Shown in pieces: positions 48,974 to 59,683 of a stretch of DNA of 64,000 nt. Within the stretch, counting starts at the first letter, position 1. Each line of letters starts with the position of its first letter. Origin of the DNA: Clostridium sp. AM33-3 (GTDB lineage Bacteria; Bacillota; Clostridia; Lachnospirales; Lachnospiraceae); contig NZ_QUIV01000013.1 in assembly GCF_003480315.1 (NCBI RefSeq), forward strand, positions 25,508-89,507. The letters run 5' to 3'. Under the pieces are notes generated by a model. That model ran no database searches. It worked only from the letters and a program-made list of their open reading frames with translations, and was not told the origin of the DNA. The translations under genes and the position numbers were made by a program.

Positions 48974-49028
48974 CAAAAAATGTGAAGAGGCGAACAGAAA
49001 AACAACTGCTATGTTTTTCTGTCCGCCT
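48974..49028 (-). terminator. intrinsic terminator of nrdD
   Basis: AGGCGAACAGAAAAAC (48988-49003) pairs with GTTTTTCTGTCCGCCT (49013-49028), one mismatch, nine-base loop; CTTCACATTTTTTG follows on the minus strand. Confidence 0.8.
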
Positions 49029-49053
49029 GGCATACAATATATTATTTCCGTTT

Positions 49054-51243
49054 TTACAGATGCAGCACGCGGTCGCGGATTTCCTGCGTCCGTCCCTGGT
49101 TCCAGAACTGGGTTCCGATATAGCCGCAGGTACGGCGTGCAACAGACATCTTGTCCTGGTCACGGTTGCCGCAGTTCGGGCACTCCCAGATCAGCTTACC
49201 TGCCTCATCCTCGACGATTTTGATCTCACCGTCGTAGCCGCAGCACTCGCAGTAATCGCTCTTGGTATTCAACTCTGCATACATGATGTTCTCATAGATG
49301 AACTTCATGACAGACAGGACTGCCGGGATATTCTGCTGCATGTTCGGTACTTCCACATAGCTGATCGCACCGCCCGGAGACAGCTTCTGGAAATCGGACT
49401 CAAATTTCAGCTTGCTGAAGGCATCGATTTCCTCACTGACATGAACATGATAGCTGTTGGTGATGTAGTTCTTATCGGTTACGCCCGGAATAATACCGAA
49501 ACGTTTCTGTAAGCATTTCGCGAACTTATAGGTGGTGGACTCCATCGGGGTTCCGTATACGGAGTAGCTGATGTTCTCGGCCTCTTTCCACTCCCTGCAC
49601 TTGTCGTTCATCTTCTGCATAACAGCCAGGGCAAACGGCTTTGCAGACGGATCTGTATGGGACTTGCCGGTCATGCGTACGCACATCTCATGCAGGCCGC
49701 AGTAGCCCAGAGAGATGGTGGAATAGCCGTTAAACAAAAGCTTGTCGATGGTCTCACCCTTTTTCAGTCTTGCCAGGGCACCGTTCTGCCACAGGATCGG
49801 GGCTACATCGGAGATGGTTCCAAGCAGACGCTCATGACGGCAGCGCAGCGCGCGGTGGCAGAGCTCCAGGCGCTCCTCAAAAATCTCCCAGAAGCGGTCC
49901 ATATCGCCCTCCGAAGAGCAGGCTACATCCACCAGGTTGATGGTAACAACACCCTGATTGAAACGTCCGTAGAACTTGTGGCTTCCGTCTGCGTTTCTCT
50001 GGGAATCCTCCACAGTCAGGAAGGAACGGCAGCCCATGCAGGTATATACGTTTCCGCCCTTTAATTCCTTCATGATCTTTGCAGAAATATAATCCGGAAC
50101 CATACGCTTTGCAGTACACTTTGCAGCCAGCTCCGTCAGATACCAGTATTTGGAATCCTCCGCAATGTTATCTTCATCCAGAACGTAGATCAGCTTCGGG
50201 AAGGCCGGAGTGATCCAGACACCCTTTTCATTTTTTACACCCTGCATTCTCTGGATCAGAACCTCTTCGATGATCATAGCCAGATCATCACGGGTGCGTC
50301 CCTCCGGGACCTCGTCCAGATACATGAACATGGTCACAAACGGTGCCTGTCCGTTACAGGTCATCAGAGTGATCAGCTGATACTGGATCGTCTGGATACC
50401 GCTCTTGACCTCCTCACGCAGTCTGCGTTCTACTACACGGTTGATGATGGTCTCATCCAGAGCCTCTCCGCACTCCTTGCGCTCCTCGATCACGTTCTTA
50501 CGCAGCTTCTGGCGGCTGATATCCACAAACGGTGCCAGATGAGCCAGGGAGAAGGACTGTCCGCCGTACTGGTTGCTGGCCACCTGCGCCACGATCTGGG
50601 TGGTAACATTGCAGGCAGTAAAGAAGCTGTGCGGCTTCTCGATCATGGTCTCACTGATGACTGTACCGTTCTGGAGCATATCTTCCAGATTGATCAGGTC
50701 GCAGTTATGCTCCTTCTGCGCAAAATAATCGGTATCGTGGAAATGGATGATACCGGCCTCATGCGCGCGCACAATTTCTTCCGGAAGCAGGACACGGCGG
50801 CTTAAATCCTTGCTGACCTCGCCGGCCATGTAATCACGCTGGGTAGAGTTGATGACCGGATTCTTATTGGAGTTTTCCTGCTTTACTTCCTCATTCAGAT
50901 GCTCGATCAGAGCAAGAATGCCATTGTCCGTGGTATTGGACTTTCTGGTCAGCTCTCTCTTATAACGATAACGCACATATTTCTGTGCCACCTCATAACC
51001 GCGCATCTCCATGATGCCGGTCTCTACCATATCCTGAATATCTTCTACATTTACCGCATGCGTAGCCTCTTCCACCTGCTTAGCGATCATATCTGCCACT
51101 GCATTGATCTGATATTCATTCAGCTGATGAAGATGATCCACACTGGCATTTGCCTTTGTGATCGCATTCACGATTTTAGAGACATCAAAAGAAACTTCCT
51201 TGCCGTTTCTCTTGATGACATTTGTCTTAACATCCGTAGTCAT
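49054..51243 (-). CDS. nrdD: anaerobic ribonucleoside-triphosphate reductase
   Basis: 729 residues from the ATG at 51243 after GAGAGGGG. An N-terminal ATP-cone (VIKRNGKEVSFDVSKIVNAI) senses ATP/dATP. The barrel follows, with HFHDTDYF, NVTTQIVAQVASNQYGGQS and YTCMGCRSFL near the active-site Cys residues. The C-terminal zinc knot CECCGYDG with CPNCGNRDQ and the glycyl-radical loop RRTCGYIGTQFWNQGR with the radical Gly complete the protein. It makes dNTPs under anaerobiosis using formate as reductant. Activation needs NrdG, which is not in the window. Two NrdR boxes lie in the promoter region. Confidence 0.97.
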   Translation of the reverse strand: MTTDVKTNVIKRNGKEVSFDVSKIVNAITKANASVDHLHQLNEYQINAVADMIAKQVEEATHAVNVEDIQDMVETGIMEMRGYEVAQKYVRYRYKRELTRKSNTTDNGILALIEHLNEEVKQENSNKNPVINSTQRDYMAGEVSKDLSRRVLLPEEIVRAHEAGIIHFHDTDYFAQKEHNCDLINLEDMLQNGTVISETMIEKPHSFFTACNVTTQIVAQVASNQYGGQSFSLAHLAPFVDISRQKLRKNVIEERKECGEALDETIINRVVERRLREEVKSGIQTIQYQLITLMTCNGQAPFVTMFMYLDEVPEGRTRDDLAMIIEEVLIQRMQGVKNEKGVWITPAFPKLIYVLDEDNIAEDSKYWYLTELAAKCTAKRMVPDYISAKIMKELKGGNVYTCMGCRSFLTVEDSQRNADGSHKFYGRFNQGVVTINLVDVACSSEGDMDRFWEIFEERLELCHRALRCRHERLLGTISDVAPILWQNGALARLKKGETIDKLLFNGYSTISLGYCGLHEMCVRMTGKSHTDPSAKPFALAVMQKMNDKCREWKEAENISYSVYGTPMESTTYKFAKCLQKRFGIIPGVTDKNYITNSYHVHVSEEIDAFSKLKFESDFQKLSPGGAISYVEVPNMQQNIPAVLSVMKFIYENIMYAELNTKSDYCECCGYDGEIKIVEDEAGKLIWECPNCGNRDQDKMSVARRTCGYIGTQFWNQGRTQEIRDRVLHL

Positions 51244-51262
51244 GCCTAAACCCCTCTCAAAT

Positions 51263-51278
51263 ATACTATATCTTGTAT
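51263..51278 (-). promoter_or_regulatory. nrdD: NrdR box, proximal
   Basis: ATACTATATCTTGTAT (plus strand) matches 14 of 16 positions of the known NrdR consensus ACACWATATNTWGTGT. It is one of two boxes 32 bases apart, and ends 20 bases before the nrdD start. Confidence 0.8.
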
Positions 51279-51294
51279 TTTTATTGTTTATAAA

Positions 51295-51310
51295 CAACTA
51301 TATATCGTAG
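51295..51310 (-). promoter_or_regulatory. nrdD: NrdR box, distal
   Basis: CAACTATATATCGTAG keeps the ACTATATAT core of NrdR boxes, exactly 32 bases (three helical turns) from the proximal box. A perfect palindrome, TTGTTTATAAACAA (51284-51297), sits between them. NrdR with ATP/dATP would repress nrdD here. Confidence 0.7.
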
Positions 51311-51509
51311 CAGAGACTATGATACTACAAATACAGGGAAAATGGAAGTGGCAATTTCACGAATATTTCATGGAATATTTGGTTGAATATTTATTTTACA
51401 TAAGGTATGATTAGACAGGTCCGGTTTGCCAAAATACGGAAATTTCCGCAGAGTTCCTTGCTTTTCACTCGAACCGGCAAACGGAAAAAGAACACGGGAG
51501 GTTTGCACA

Positions 51510-52979
51510 TTGCTAAATAAATGGAAACAAACGATATCAAAATTTGTATGTTTTGTCCTAACATGCCAGTTGTTCATTCTGACAGTCTGGGCAAAACCGG
51601 ACTGGCCCTCCGATACCGGCATCATGGCTGAGGCAGGCATTGTCATGGATATGGATTCCGGTGCCATTCTGTATGGTCAGAATATCCACCTGACCTACCC
51701 GCCGGCCAGTATCACCAAAATCCTCACAGCACTCATCGTCCTGGAAAATTGCAATCTGGATGATACTGTAACATTTTCTACAACGGCTGTCAACCAGGTT
51801 GAGGCCGACAGCGGAAATAAAATCAGCGTTGTGGCAGGTGACCAGCTGTCCGTAGAAGACTGTCTCTACTCCATGCTGCTAGTATCCTGCAACCAGGCCG
51901 CCAATGCTCTGGCCGAGCATACGGCAGGCAGTATTTCTGCCTTTGTGGACATGATGAATGAAAAACTGGCGGAGCTTGGATGTCAGGAAAGTCACTTCGA
52001 AAACCCATCCGGCTTAAACGGCGATAATCAGTATGTTTCCGCTTACGATATGGCCCTGATCGCCCAGGCTGCCTACGACAATGAAACCCTGGTAGAGATC
52101 AGCTCTGCCACCACCCATAGGATCGCGCCGACCACCCAGAACCCGGATGGCTTCACCATCCGCGGAGAGCACCGGCTCTGCGTGACCGAAGATTCCACCA
52201 GCCCGTATTACTATCCGGAGGCAATCGCCGGAAAAACCGGGTATCTGATCAAGGCCGGAAACACGCTGGTCACCTACGCCGTCAAGGATAACCGCCGTCT
52301 GGTATCCGTTATCCTGAAGGGTCAGCCAAGACAGTATTTTGTAGACGGAAAGGCACTTCTGGAATTCGGCTTCCGGTCTTTCCAGAACTATACCATTGCA
52401 GATTACGAGAGCCGGTATGTCACCGGTGACGAGACCATCAGCCTTGATAAGGGTTCCTTCCGGGCATCAGACCTGATGATCGACCCGGACAGCGTTGTTA
52501 CGCTGCCAAATGGCGCCTCCTTTGAGGATGCTGACATTTCCCTCGGTGCCCTGCCGGAAATCAGCCCCGAAAACGCGGTAGCGCTCCTCACATACAGCTA
52601 CAACGACCGGGTAGTGGGAACTGCCTATCTGCTGGCGAAAGATGGTGTCACCATCGACAGCGATGATTCTGCTGCAGATGCCCCGTCTTCCACGGATGTT
52701 TCGACTCCGTCTGAACCGTCAGACGGTGCTGACACAGACCCCCCCCGTCCTGCCCGCAGCAATTTTTCCCTGGCAGGGGTTCTGGTCACAATCCTCATCG
52801 TTCTGTTCGTTCTTGCAGTGATCAGTCTGATCAGCTGGCTTATCTATTCGAAAAAGAAAGAAGCCAGGGCACTTGCCGAGCGCCGCGAACGCCGCAGACA
52901 GAGACTCCAGCGCTCTGGTGACGAAGAAGAGTTTGAGCGTCTTCTATCCGAATACAAAAACAAAACCAGAAAGAAATAA
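51510..52979 (+). CDS. D-alanyl-D-alanine carboxypeptidase (PBP5-type, peptidase S11)
   Basis: 489 residues from TTG at 51510, chosen because GGGAGG lies eight bases ahead and the protein then begins with a clean signal peptide (LNKWKQTISKFVCFVLTCQL, cut near VWA). An upstream ATG at 51426 would bury it. Catalytic motifs: PPASITKIL (SxxK), LLVSCNQAA (SxN) and IAGKTGYL (KTG). After the S11 C-terminal domain comes a Ser/Asp/Pro linker, a membrane helix (LVTILIVLFVLAVISLISWL) and a very basic tail. It trims D-Ala from peptidoglycan stem peptides and is anchored outside. Sporulation-type (DacF) or vegetative role cannot be told apart. Confidence 0.93.
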   Translation: MLNKWKQTISKFVCFVLTCQLFILTVWAKPDWPSDTGIMAEAGIVMDMDSGAILYGQNIHLTYPPASITKILTALIVLENCNLDDTVTFSTTAVNQVEADSGNKISVVAGDQLSVEDCLYSMLLVSCNQAANALAEHTAGSISAFVDMMNEKLAELGCQESHFENPSGLNGDNQYVSAYDMALIAQAAYDNETLVEISSATTHRIAPTTQNPDGFTIRGEHRLCVTEDSTSPYYYPEAIAGKTGYLIKAGNTLVTYAVKDNRRLVSVILKGQPRQYFVDGKALLEFGFRSFQNYTIADYESRYVTGDETISLDKGSFRASDLMIDPDSVVTLPNGASFEDADISLGALPEISPENAVALLTYSYNDRVVGTAYLLAKDGVTIDSDDSAADAPSSTDVSTPSEPSDGADTDPPRPARSNFSLAGVLVTILIVLFVLAVISLISWLIYSKKKEARALAERRERRRQRLQRSGDEEEFERLLSEYKNKTRKK

Positions 52980-53018
52980 CCCGGATCTGGCAGGTTTTAC
53001 CACAGATCGCAATCAAAT

Positions 53019-53058
53019 AAGCCCATGAAAACTGTTTCGTTGTTTTCATGGGCTTTTC
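53019..53058. terminator. intrinsic terminator between carboxypeptidase and subtilase genes
   Basis: AAGCCCATGAAAAC (53019-53032) pairs with GTTTTCATGGGCTT (53042-53055), then TTCTG on the plus strand. It lies between convergent stops at 52979 and 53109. Confidence 0.85.
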
Positions 53059-53108
53059 TGATACTTTTTTAATGCTCTTCTGACATAAGCGCTTACTTTC
53101 TGACACGC

Positions 53109-54626
53109 TTACCACCCCAGGCTGACCGGTTCTCCGCCTCCCGCTGTAATTGTTTTGGAGGCAGCAGATGCTGTGCCCTGTCCGGCCTCCGGATCCTGTT
53201 CTGCATTCTGGTCATCTGCCGCAGTCTGCTCTGCATCCTGCCTGTCTTCCACATTCTGACCACCTGCCGTAGTCTGCTCTGTATCCTGCCTGTCTTCCTC
53301 ATTCTGTCCATCTGCTGCAGTCTGCTCTGTCTGCGCGCTGTCCGCTGTCTCTGTCGTTCTTCCATAGTTCAGCGCTGCGTACAGGTCCAGCATGCCGTTG
53401 CTGCTGAGCTTTCCATTCAGGGTCGGAAGCTTTCTTGCTGTTTCCAGAAGAACCTTCCGGATGTCTGAAAGCTGCAGATCCGTGCGATAGGAATACAGCA
53501 TTGCCGCCGCACCGGTCACCATGGGGGCCGACATGGAGGTGCCGGTCATGAAGCCGTATCCGTTATCTGCGATGGTGCTGACGATATAAGTACCCGGTGC
53601 TGCGATATCCACACTCTTTGCCCCGTAATTGGAGCTCTCTGCAAGATTTCCGTCAAACATCAGGTTTGCTGCCGAAATCACATTATCCAGATCAAAGGAT
53701 GAGGGATAATCCGGTTTCTGATCCGTATCCTCCCCGATTCCTTTTGCATTTCCGTTTCCGGCTGATACCACAAACAGCATTTTGGAATCCCGCATCACCT
53801 TCTCCAGCTCCGGATAATACTCCGTGGTGCCAAAACTGAGATTGCAGATGGAGGCTCCATTGGCTTCCGCATAGCGGATGGCCTCGATGATAGCCTTTTC
53901 CTCTCCCACACCGTACCGGGTTCCAAGTGCCTTGAGCACCATAATCTTAACATAGTTGTTGTCCGTGATACCTGCAATACCGCCATTTCCGCGGGCCGCA
54001 GCGATGGTGCCTGCCGCATGGGTGCCATGGTCATCCTCTCTGCCCTTGCAGAGTTCGTTGTTTCCATCAAAAAAGTTCCAGCCGTGAACATCATCTATAT
54101 AACCGTTCCCGTCATTGTCAATGCCATCTCCCGGAATCTCGTCTTCGTTGGTCCAGATTGCATTTTTCAGATCCGGATGACTGATATCAATTCCGGTATC
54201 AATCACTGCAACGACCACGTGACGGTGTTCCTCCGTGCTGGAGTCGTAAAGGTTCCACGCTGGCAGAATGTTAATATCTACACCTCTTCGCGCCCGTATC
54301 TCCTTAATACGGTAAGCATCCGGTCCGGCTACCGGAGCTGGCATGCCAAAATAATTTGCCAGATCAATGTAGTTTGCCAGCTTCGGATTACTGTCGCGGA
54401 AGCGGTTTGTGATCTCACTGTACTGCAGCTCCGCATCATTTTTCAGTCCCCACTGGTATCTGGAATAGCTGTCTGAAGCAGAAAGGTTTATCACCCCCGG
54501 CCCATATACATCCGCATGGAAGGTATAACGGGCACCAGGCATTGCCGATGCGGCAATGTGAAGACCTGCTCCGCAGAACAACGCCATCAGAGCAGTAACC
54601 GCCTGCTGTTTCCATTTCATTTTCAT
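53109..54626 (-). CDS. secreted S8 (subtilisin-like) serine protease with repeat tail
   Basis: 505 residues from the ATG near 54626 (GGAGG eight bases before; a GTG two codons earlier is possible). Signal peptide VTALMALFCGAGLHIAASAM, then about 110 residues of propeptide. The catalytic triad is intact: VAVIDTGIDISHPDL (Asp), DDHGTHAAGTIAA (His), VSAGNGNA (oxyanion Asn) and TGTSMSAPMVTGA (Ser). A DGIDNDGNGYIDD loop near the active site looks Ca2+-binding. The C-terminus has three 16-residue Gln/Glu-rich repeats and a Ser/Thr/Gly tail without a sorting motif. An extracellular protease, substrate unknown. Alone in its unit. Confidence 0.93.
   Translation of the reverse strand: MKMKWKQQAVTALMALFCGAGLHIAASAMPGARYTFHADVYGPGVINLSASDSYSRYQWGLKNDAELQYSEITNRFRDSNPKLANYIDLANYFGMPAPVAGPDAYRIKEIRARRGVDINILPAWNLYDSSTEEHRHVVVAVIDTGIDISHPDLKNAIWTNEDEIPGDGIDNDGNGYIDDVHGWNFFDGNNELCKGREDDHGTHAAGTIAAARGNGGIAGITDNNYVKIMVLKALGTRYGVGEEKAIIEAIRYAEANGASICNLSFGTTEYYPELEKVMRDSKMLFVVSAGNGNAKGIGEDTDQKPDYPSSFDLDNVISAANLMFDGNLAESSNYGAKSVDIAAPGTYIVSTIADNGYGFMTGTSMSAPMVTGAAAMLYSYRTDLQLSDIRKVLLETARKLPTLNGKLSSNGMLDLYAALNYGRTTETADSAQTEQTAADGQNEEDRQDTEQTTAGGQNVEDRQDAEQTAADDQNAEQDPEAGQGTASAASKTITAGGGEPVSLGW
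53187..53330 (-). repeat. three tandem 48-base coding repeats in the protease tail
   Basis: Encodes TEQTAADGQNEEDRQD, TEQTTAGGQNVEDRQD and AEQTAADDQNAEQDPE. Period 48 bases, in frame and acidic. Length could vary between strains by slippage or recombination; that is inference. Confidence 0.8.
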
Positions 54627-54752
54627 AATCACTTCCTCCGTTCACCGCAACCGTGCGAGCACGCTTTCGGTTCTCTTGCACTCGCTACATTATAGCATAT
54701 CTGCCAGCACTTTAGTTTGAACTTTGTGTGAAATTCCAAAAATCCACACAAC

Positions 54753-54783
54753 AGAAAAACCCGTGGAGAAAATCTCCACGGGT
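54753..54783 (-). terminator. intrinsic terminator of the str operon
   Basis: ACCCGTGGAGA (54759-54769) and TCTCCACGGGT (54773-54783) form an 11-pair stem, followed on the minus strand by TTTTTCTGTT. It is about 80 bases after the tuf stop. Confidence 0.9.
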
Positions 54784-54861
54784 CATCTTACGTTTGGACA
54801 CAGTAGGCGCACCAGGCGCATCTACATTATATAAAAATTTCGATTAATTTCTGATCAGTGA

Positions 54862-56055
54862 TTACTCAACGATAGAAACAACACGGCCTGAACCTACGGT
54901 TCTACCACCCTCACGGATAGCGAAACGAAGACCCTGCTCCATAGCTACCGGATGGATCAGCTCAACGGTCATCTCTACGTTATCACCAGGCATGCACATC
55001 TCGGTTCCTTCCGGGAGCTCGCAAACGCCGGTTACGTCAGTTGTTCTGAAGTAGAACTGCGGACGATAGTTGTTGAAGAACGGGGTATGACGACCACCCT
55101 CGTCTTTGGTCAGAACGTAAACCTGTGCGGTAAACTTGTTGTGGCACTTTACGGATGCCGGCTTACACAGAACCTGTCCACGCTCGATCTCAGTTCTCTG
55201 GATACCACGAAGCAGAGCACCGATGTTATCACCAGCCTGAGCCTCATCCAGTAACTTACGGAACATCTCGATACCGGTAACAACGGTCTTCTTGGTCTCC
55301 TCGTGGATACCAACGATCTCAACCTCATCGTTCAGATGAAGAACACCACGCTCTACACGGCCGGTAGCAACGGTACCACGACCGGTAATGGTGAATACAT
55401 CCTCTACAGGCATCAGGAACGGCTTATCAGTCTCACGCTGCGGATCCGGGATCCAGCTGTCAACTGCGTCCATCAGCTCCATGATCTTGTCGCCCCACTC
55501 ACCGTGCGGATCCTCAAGAGCCTTCAGAGCGGAACCCTGAATGATCGGGGTGTCATCGCCCGGGAACTCGTACTCGTTCAGCAGCTCACGGATCTCCATG
55601 TCTACTAACTCAAGCAGTTCCGGATCGTCAACCATATCACATTTGTTCATGAATACAACGATGTACGGTACGCCTACCTGACGGGAAAGCAGGATGTGCT
55701 CTCTGGTCTGAGCCATAACACCATCGGTTGCTGCTACTACAAGGATAGCGCCATCCATCTGAGCTGCACCGGTGATCATGTTCTTAACGTAGTCAGCATG
55801 TCCTGGGCAGTCAACGTGTGCATAGTGTCTGTGCTCAGTCTCATACTCAACGTGTGCGGTAGAAATGGTGATACCACGCTCTCTCTCCTCCGGAGCCTTA
55901 TCGATGTTCTCGAAATCGGTAGCGGTGTTACCAGCAACTCTCTCAGCCAGAACTTTGGTGATTGCTGCGGTCAGAGTGGTTTTACCATGGTCAACGTGGC
56001 CGATGGTACCAATGTTACAATGCGGTTTGGTTCTTTCAAACTTTGCTTTTGCCAT
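54862..56055 (-). CDS. tuf: translation elongation factor Tu
   Basis: 397 residues, standard length. GTPase motifs: GHVDHGKTT (P-loop, with His 20-type region), the switch I Thr in [15 protein letters not shown] (switch II), MNKCDMVDD (NKxD) and QGSALKAL. Domains 2 and 3 are complete with [13 protein letters not shown] and the C-terminal GRVVSIVE. It brings aminoacyl-tRNA to the ribosome. Last gene of the str operon, 183 bases after fusA; that gap has its own promoter and a small stem before the ribosome site. Confidence 0.99.
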   Translation of the reverse strand: MAKAKFERTKPHCNIGTIGHVDHGKTTLTAAITKVLAERVAGNTATDFENIDKAPEERERGITISTAHVEYETEHRHYAHVDCPGHADYVKNMITGAAQMDGAILVVAATDGVMAQTREHILLSRQVGVPYIVVFMNKCDMVDDPELLELVDMEIRELLNEYEFPGDDTPIIQGSALKALEDPHGEWGDKIMELMDAVDSWIPDPQRETDKPFLMPVEDVFTITGRGTVATGRVERGVLHLNDEVEIVGIHEETKKTVVTGIEMFRKLLDEAQAGDNIGALLRGIQRTEIERGQVLCKPASVKCHNKFTAQVYVLTKDEGGRHTPFFNNYRPQFYFRTTDVTGVCELPEGTEMCMPGDNVEMTVELIHPVAMEQGLRFAIREGGRTVGSGRVVSIVE

Positions 56056-56077
56056 TTTATAACGTCCTCCTTGATTT

Positions 56078-56094
56078 GCCCGCCTAGTACGGGC
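56078..56094 (-). promoter_or_regulatory. small stem-loop in the tuf leader
   Basis: GCCCG and CGGGC pair around a seven-base loop, just upstream of the AAGGAGG ribosome site of tuf. It could tune translation start. Confidence 0.4.
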
Positions 56095-56122
56095 GATTGA
56101 TTATATGGTTAGGCTGTTCTTT

Positions 56123-56151
56123 ATTATATGCTATTTACGCAATATTTTCAA
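56123..56151 (-). promoter_or_regulatory. separate promoter for tuf
   Basis: TTGAAA at 56151-56146, 17 bases, TATAAT at 56128-56123 on the minus strand, in the fusA-tuf gap. It would let tuf be made in excess of the upstream genes. Confidence 0.75.
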
Positions 56152-56238
56152 GCCTTTTCTCTACTCCGGCCAGCCGCCCCGCGGCATGTTTTCTGATAAA
56201 AACAACCGCGGAGCTTCTGCTTCGGAAATTAGATTACT

Positions 56239-58359
56239 TTATTTCTTATGCTCGTTGATAACCTTCTCCTGTACGGACTTCGGAACCGGCTCGTACTTCT
56301 CGAAGAACATGGAGTAGTTACCACGTCCCTGAGTCTTGGAACGAAGGTCGGTAGAGTAACCGAACATCTCGGAAAGCGGAACGTATGCTCTTACGATCTT
56401 ACCGCCGCCTAAGTCATCCATACCCTCGATACGGCCACGACGGGAGTTGATATCACCGATAACATCACCCATGTACTCCTCTGGCATGGTAACCTCAACC
56501 TTCATGATCGGCTCAAGCAGGATAGCGCCTGCCTTCTGCATAGCCTCCTTGAACGCCATGGAACCGGCGATCTTGAATGCCATCTCGTTAGAGTCGACCT
56601 CATGGTAAGAACCATCGTATACAGTAGCTTTTACACCGAGTACCGGGAATCCGGCAAGGATACCGGACTTAGCAGCCTCTTCGATACCAGCGCCAACTGC
56701 CGGGATGTACTCTTTCGGGATAGCACCGCCGACAACGGTAGACTCGAACTTGAAGGTTTCTTCTGCGTTCGCATCCATCGGCTCGAAGTGAACTTTACAG
56801 TGACCGTACTGACCACGACCACCAGACTGCTTCGCATATTTGCTGTCTACGTCTACGGCTTTGGTGAAGGTCTCTTTGTAAGCAACCTGCGGAGCACCAA
56901 CGTTTGCTTCTACGTTGAACTCTCTCAGAAGACGGTCTACGATGATCTCCAGATGTAACTCACCCATACCGGAGATGATGGTCTGGCCAGTCTCCTGGTT
57001 GGTGGATGCACGGAAGGTCGGATCCTCCTCTGCAAGTTTCGCAAGTGCCTCACTCATCTTGCCCTGACCAGCTTTGGTCTTCGGCTCGATAGCGATATCG
57101 ATAACCGGCTCCGGGAACTCCATGGACTCCAGGATAACCGGATGATTCTCATCACAGATGGTATCACCGGTACCGGTAATCTTAAAGCCTACTGCTGCAG
57201 CGATATCGCCGGAGTAAACTTTGTCAATTTCCTGTCTCTTGTTAGCATGCATCTGAAGGATACGGCCAACACGCTCTTTCTTGCCTTTGGTAGCGTTCAG
57301 AACGTAGGAACCGGAATTCATGGTACCGGAGTACACACGGAAGAATGCCAGCTTACCTACGAACGGGTCAGTCATGATCTTGAATGCCAGAGCTGCGAAC
57401 GGCTCTTCATCAGAAGAGTGACGGAATACTTCATTGCCATCCATATCGGTACCCTTGATAGACGGGATATCGGTCGGAGCCGGCATGAACTCGATAACTG
57501 CGTTCAGAAGTCTCTGAACACCTTTGTTTCTGTATGCACTACCGCAGCATACCGGAACAGCAGTACACTCACAGGTAGCTTTTCTTAATACTTTCTTCAG
57601 TTCCTCGATAGATGGCTCTTCGCCTTCCAGATACTGCATCATCAGATCATCATCCAGCTCGCAGATCTTCTCTACCAGCTCGGTGTGATATAACTCTGCA
57701 TCATCCTTCATATCATCCGGGATTTCGCAAACAGTAACGTCGTCGCCCTTATCATCGTTGTAGATGTAAGCCTGCATCTCGAACAGGTCGACAAGACCCT
57801 TGAACTCGTCCTCTTTACCGATCGGCAGCTGTAAGCAGATAGCGTTCTTACCAAGTCTGGTACGGATCTGCTCTACTGCGCCGTAGAAGTTAGCGCCCAG
57901 GATATCCATCTTGTTGATGAATGCCATACGCGGTACGTTGTAGGTATCAGCCTGACGCCATACATTCTCGGACTGCGGCTCTACACCACCCTTTGCACAG
58001 AACACGCCTACAGCGCCGTCCAGTACACGAAGGGAACGCTCTACCTCAACAGTGAAGTCTACGTGACCTGGGGTATCGATGATGTTGATACGATACTCCG
58101 GCTGTCCTTTGATCGGACGGTTGTCCTGGCCATGAATGGTCCAGTGACAGGTAGTAGCTGCTGAAGTAATGGTAATACCACGCTCCTGCTCCTGCTCCAT
58201 CCAGTCCATGGTAGCAGTACCTTCGTGAGTATCACCGATTTTGTAGTTTACACCAGTGTAATACAGGATACGCTCAGTCAAAGTGGTCTTACCAGCATCG
58301 ATGTGAGCCATGATACCAATATTTCTGGTTCTCTCCAACGGATATTCTCTTCCAGCCAA
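56239..58359 (-). CDS. fusA: translation elongation factor G
   Basis: 706 residues, full length. The start is TTG at 58359: AGGAGG lies eight bases ahead and the protein begins [14 protein letters not shown] as in other EF-G. GTPase motifs: [28 protein letters not shown] and [10 protein letters not shown]. Domain IV has [11 protein letters not shown] and [10 protein letters not shown], domain [15 protein letters not shown]. It translocates tRNA and mRNA on the ribosome and helps in recycling. Lies 15 bases after rpsG in the str operon. Confidence 0.99.
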   Translation of the reverse strand: MAGREYPLERTRNIGIMAHIDAGKTTLTERILYYTGVNYKIGDTHEGTATMDWMEQEQERGITITSAATTCHWTIHGQDNRPIKGQPEYRINIIDTPGHVDFTVEVERSLRVLDGAVGVFCAKGGVEPQSENVWRQADTYNVPRMAFINKMDILGANFYGAVEQIRTRLGKNAICLQLPIGKEDEFKGLVDLFEMQAYIYNDDKGDDVTVCEIPDDMKDDAELYHTELVEKICELDDDLMMQYLEGEEPSIEELKKVLRKATCECTAVPVCCGSAYRNKGVQRLLNAVIEFMPAPTDIPSIKGTDMDGNEVFRHSSDEEPFAALAFKIMTDPFVGKLAFFRVYSGTMNSGSYVLNATKGKKERVGRILQMHANKRQEIDKVYSGDIAAAVGFKITGTGDTICDENHPVILESMEFPEPVIDIAIEPKTKAGQGKMSEALAKLAEEDPTFRASTNQETGQTIISGMGELHLEIIVDRLLREFNVEANVGAPQVAYKETFTKAVDVDSKYAKQSGGRGQYGHCKVHFEPMDANAEETFKFESTVVGGAIPKEYIPAVGAGIEEAAKSGILAGFPVLGVKATVYDGSYHEVDSNEMAFKIAGSMAFKEAMQKAGAILLEPIMKVEVTMPEEYMGDVIGDINSRRGRIEGMDDLGGGKIVRAYVPLSEMFGYSTDLRSKTQGRGNYSMFFEKYEPVPKSVQEKVINEHKK

Positions 58360-58374
58360 AGCTTTTTCCTCCTA

Positions 58375-59012
<638 letters not shown>

Positions 59013-59438
59013 TTATTTCTTCTTAGCGTCTTTCGGTCTCTTAGCGCCGTACTTGGAACGAGCCTGCTTTCTGTTGGCTACGCCTGCGGTATCAAGAGTA
59101 CCTCTGATGATGTGGTATCTGGTACCCGGAAGGTCCTTAACACGACCACCACGAATTAATACTACGCTGTGCTCCTGTAAATTGTGTCCCTCGCCCGGGA
59201 TGTAGCTGGTTACCTCGATACCGTTAGAAAGACGTACTCTGGCGATTTTACGAAGTGCAGAGTTCGGCTTCTTCGGGGTTGCAGTCTTAACTGCGGTGCA
59301 GACACCTCTCTTCTGCGGAGAAGAAGTGCTGGTTGCACGCTTCTGTAAGGAGTTGTATCCTCTCTGCAGAGCCGGTGCGGTAGACTTCTTTTCTGCGGTC
59401 TGTCTTCCCTTTCTCACTAACTGGTTGAATGTTGGCAT
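59013..59438 (-). CDS. rpsL: 30S ribosomal protein S12
   Basis: 141 residues from the ATG at 59438, preceded by AGGAGGTGAAAGG; the 41 extra codons in frame are leader. Starts [23 protein letters not shown] and [13 protein letters not shown] keep the Lys residues whose change gives streptomycin resistance, so the site looks wild type. The tail ends [10 protein letters not shown]12 sits at the decoding centre. First gene of the str operon. Confidence 0.99.
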   Translation of the reverse strand: MPTFNQLVRKGRQTAEKKSTAPALQRGYNSLQKRATSTSSPQKRGVCTAVKTATPKKPNSALRKIARVRLSNGIEVTSYIPGEGHNLQEHSVVLIRGGRVKDLPGTRYHIIRGTLDTAGVANRKQARSKYGAKRPKDAKKK

Positions 59439-59532
59439 TCCTTTCACCTCCTGTGATATTGTCTGTTGGTTGCTGTAATTCTTTTCAGCTTTTTGCGCAT
59501 CAAAAAATCCTGCGATTTTCGCACGCCATATC

Positions 59533-59561
59533 ATTATATCCGTTTGATGATGGCATGTCAA
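59533..59561 (-). promoter_or_regulatory. consensus promoter of the str operon
   Basis: TTGACA at 59561-59556, exactly 17 bases, TATAAT at 59538-59533: a full sigma-A consensus on the minus strand. The leader of about 90 bases carries a TGCGA/TCGCA hairpin soon after the start point. Confidence 0.9.
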
Positions 59562-59683
59562 GGATATTTTTGTAATTTTCCGCCTGATTTTCTTAGTATT
59601 TAAGCCATTTTATATCGCGTATATCTGAGGACAGCCCGGAATAAAATGAAGCAATCAGAGTATTCCCGAAAAGGAGGAGTTTT

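Noticed and set aside
53187..53330. CRISPR-like repetition
   Set aside because: The 48-base units are contiguous, in frame inside a protease gene and without spacers; no cas gene is present.
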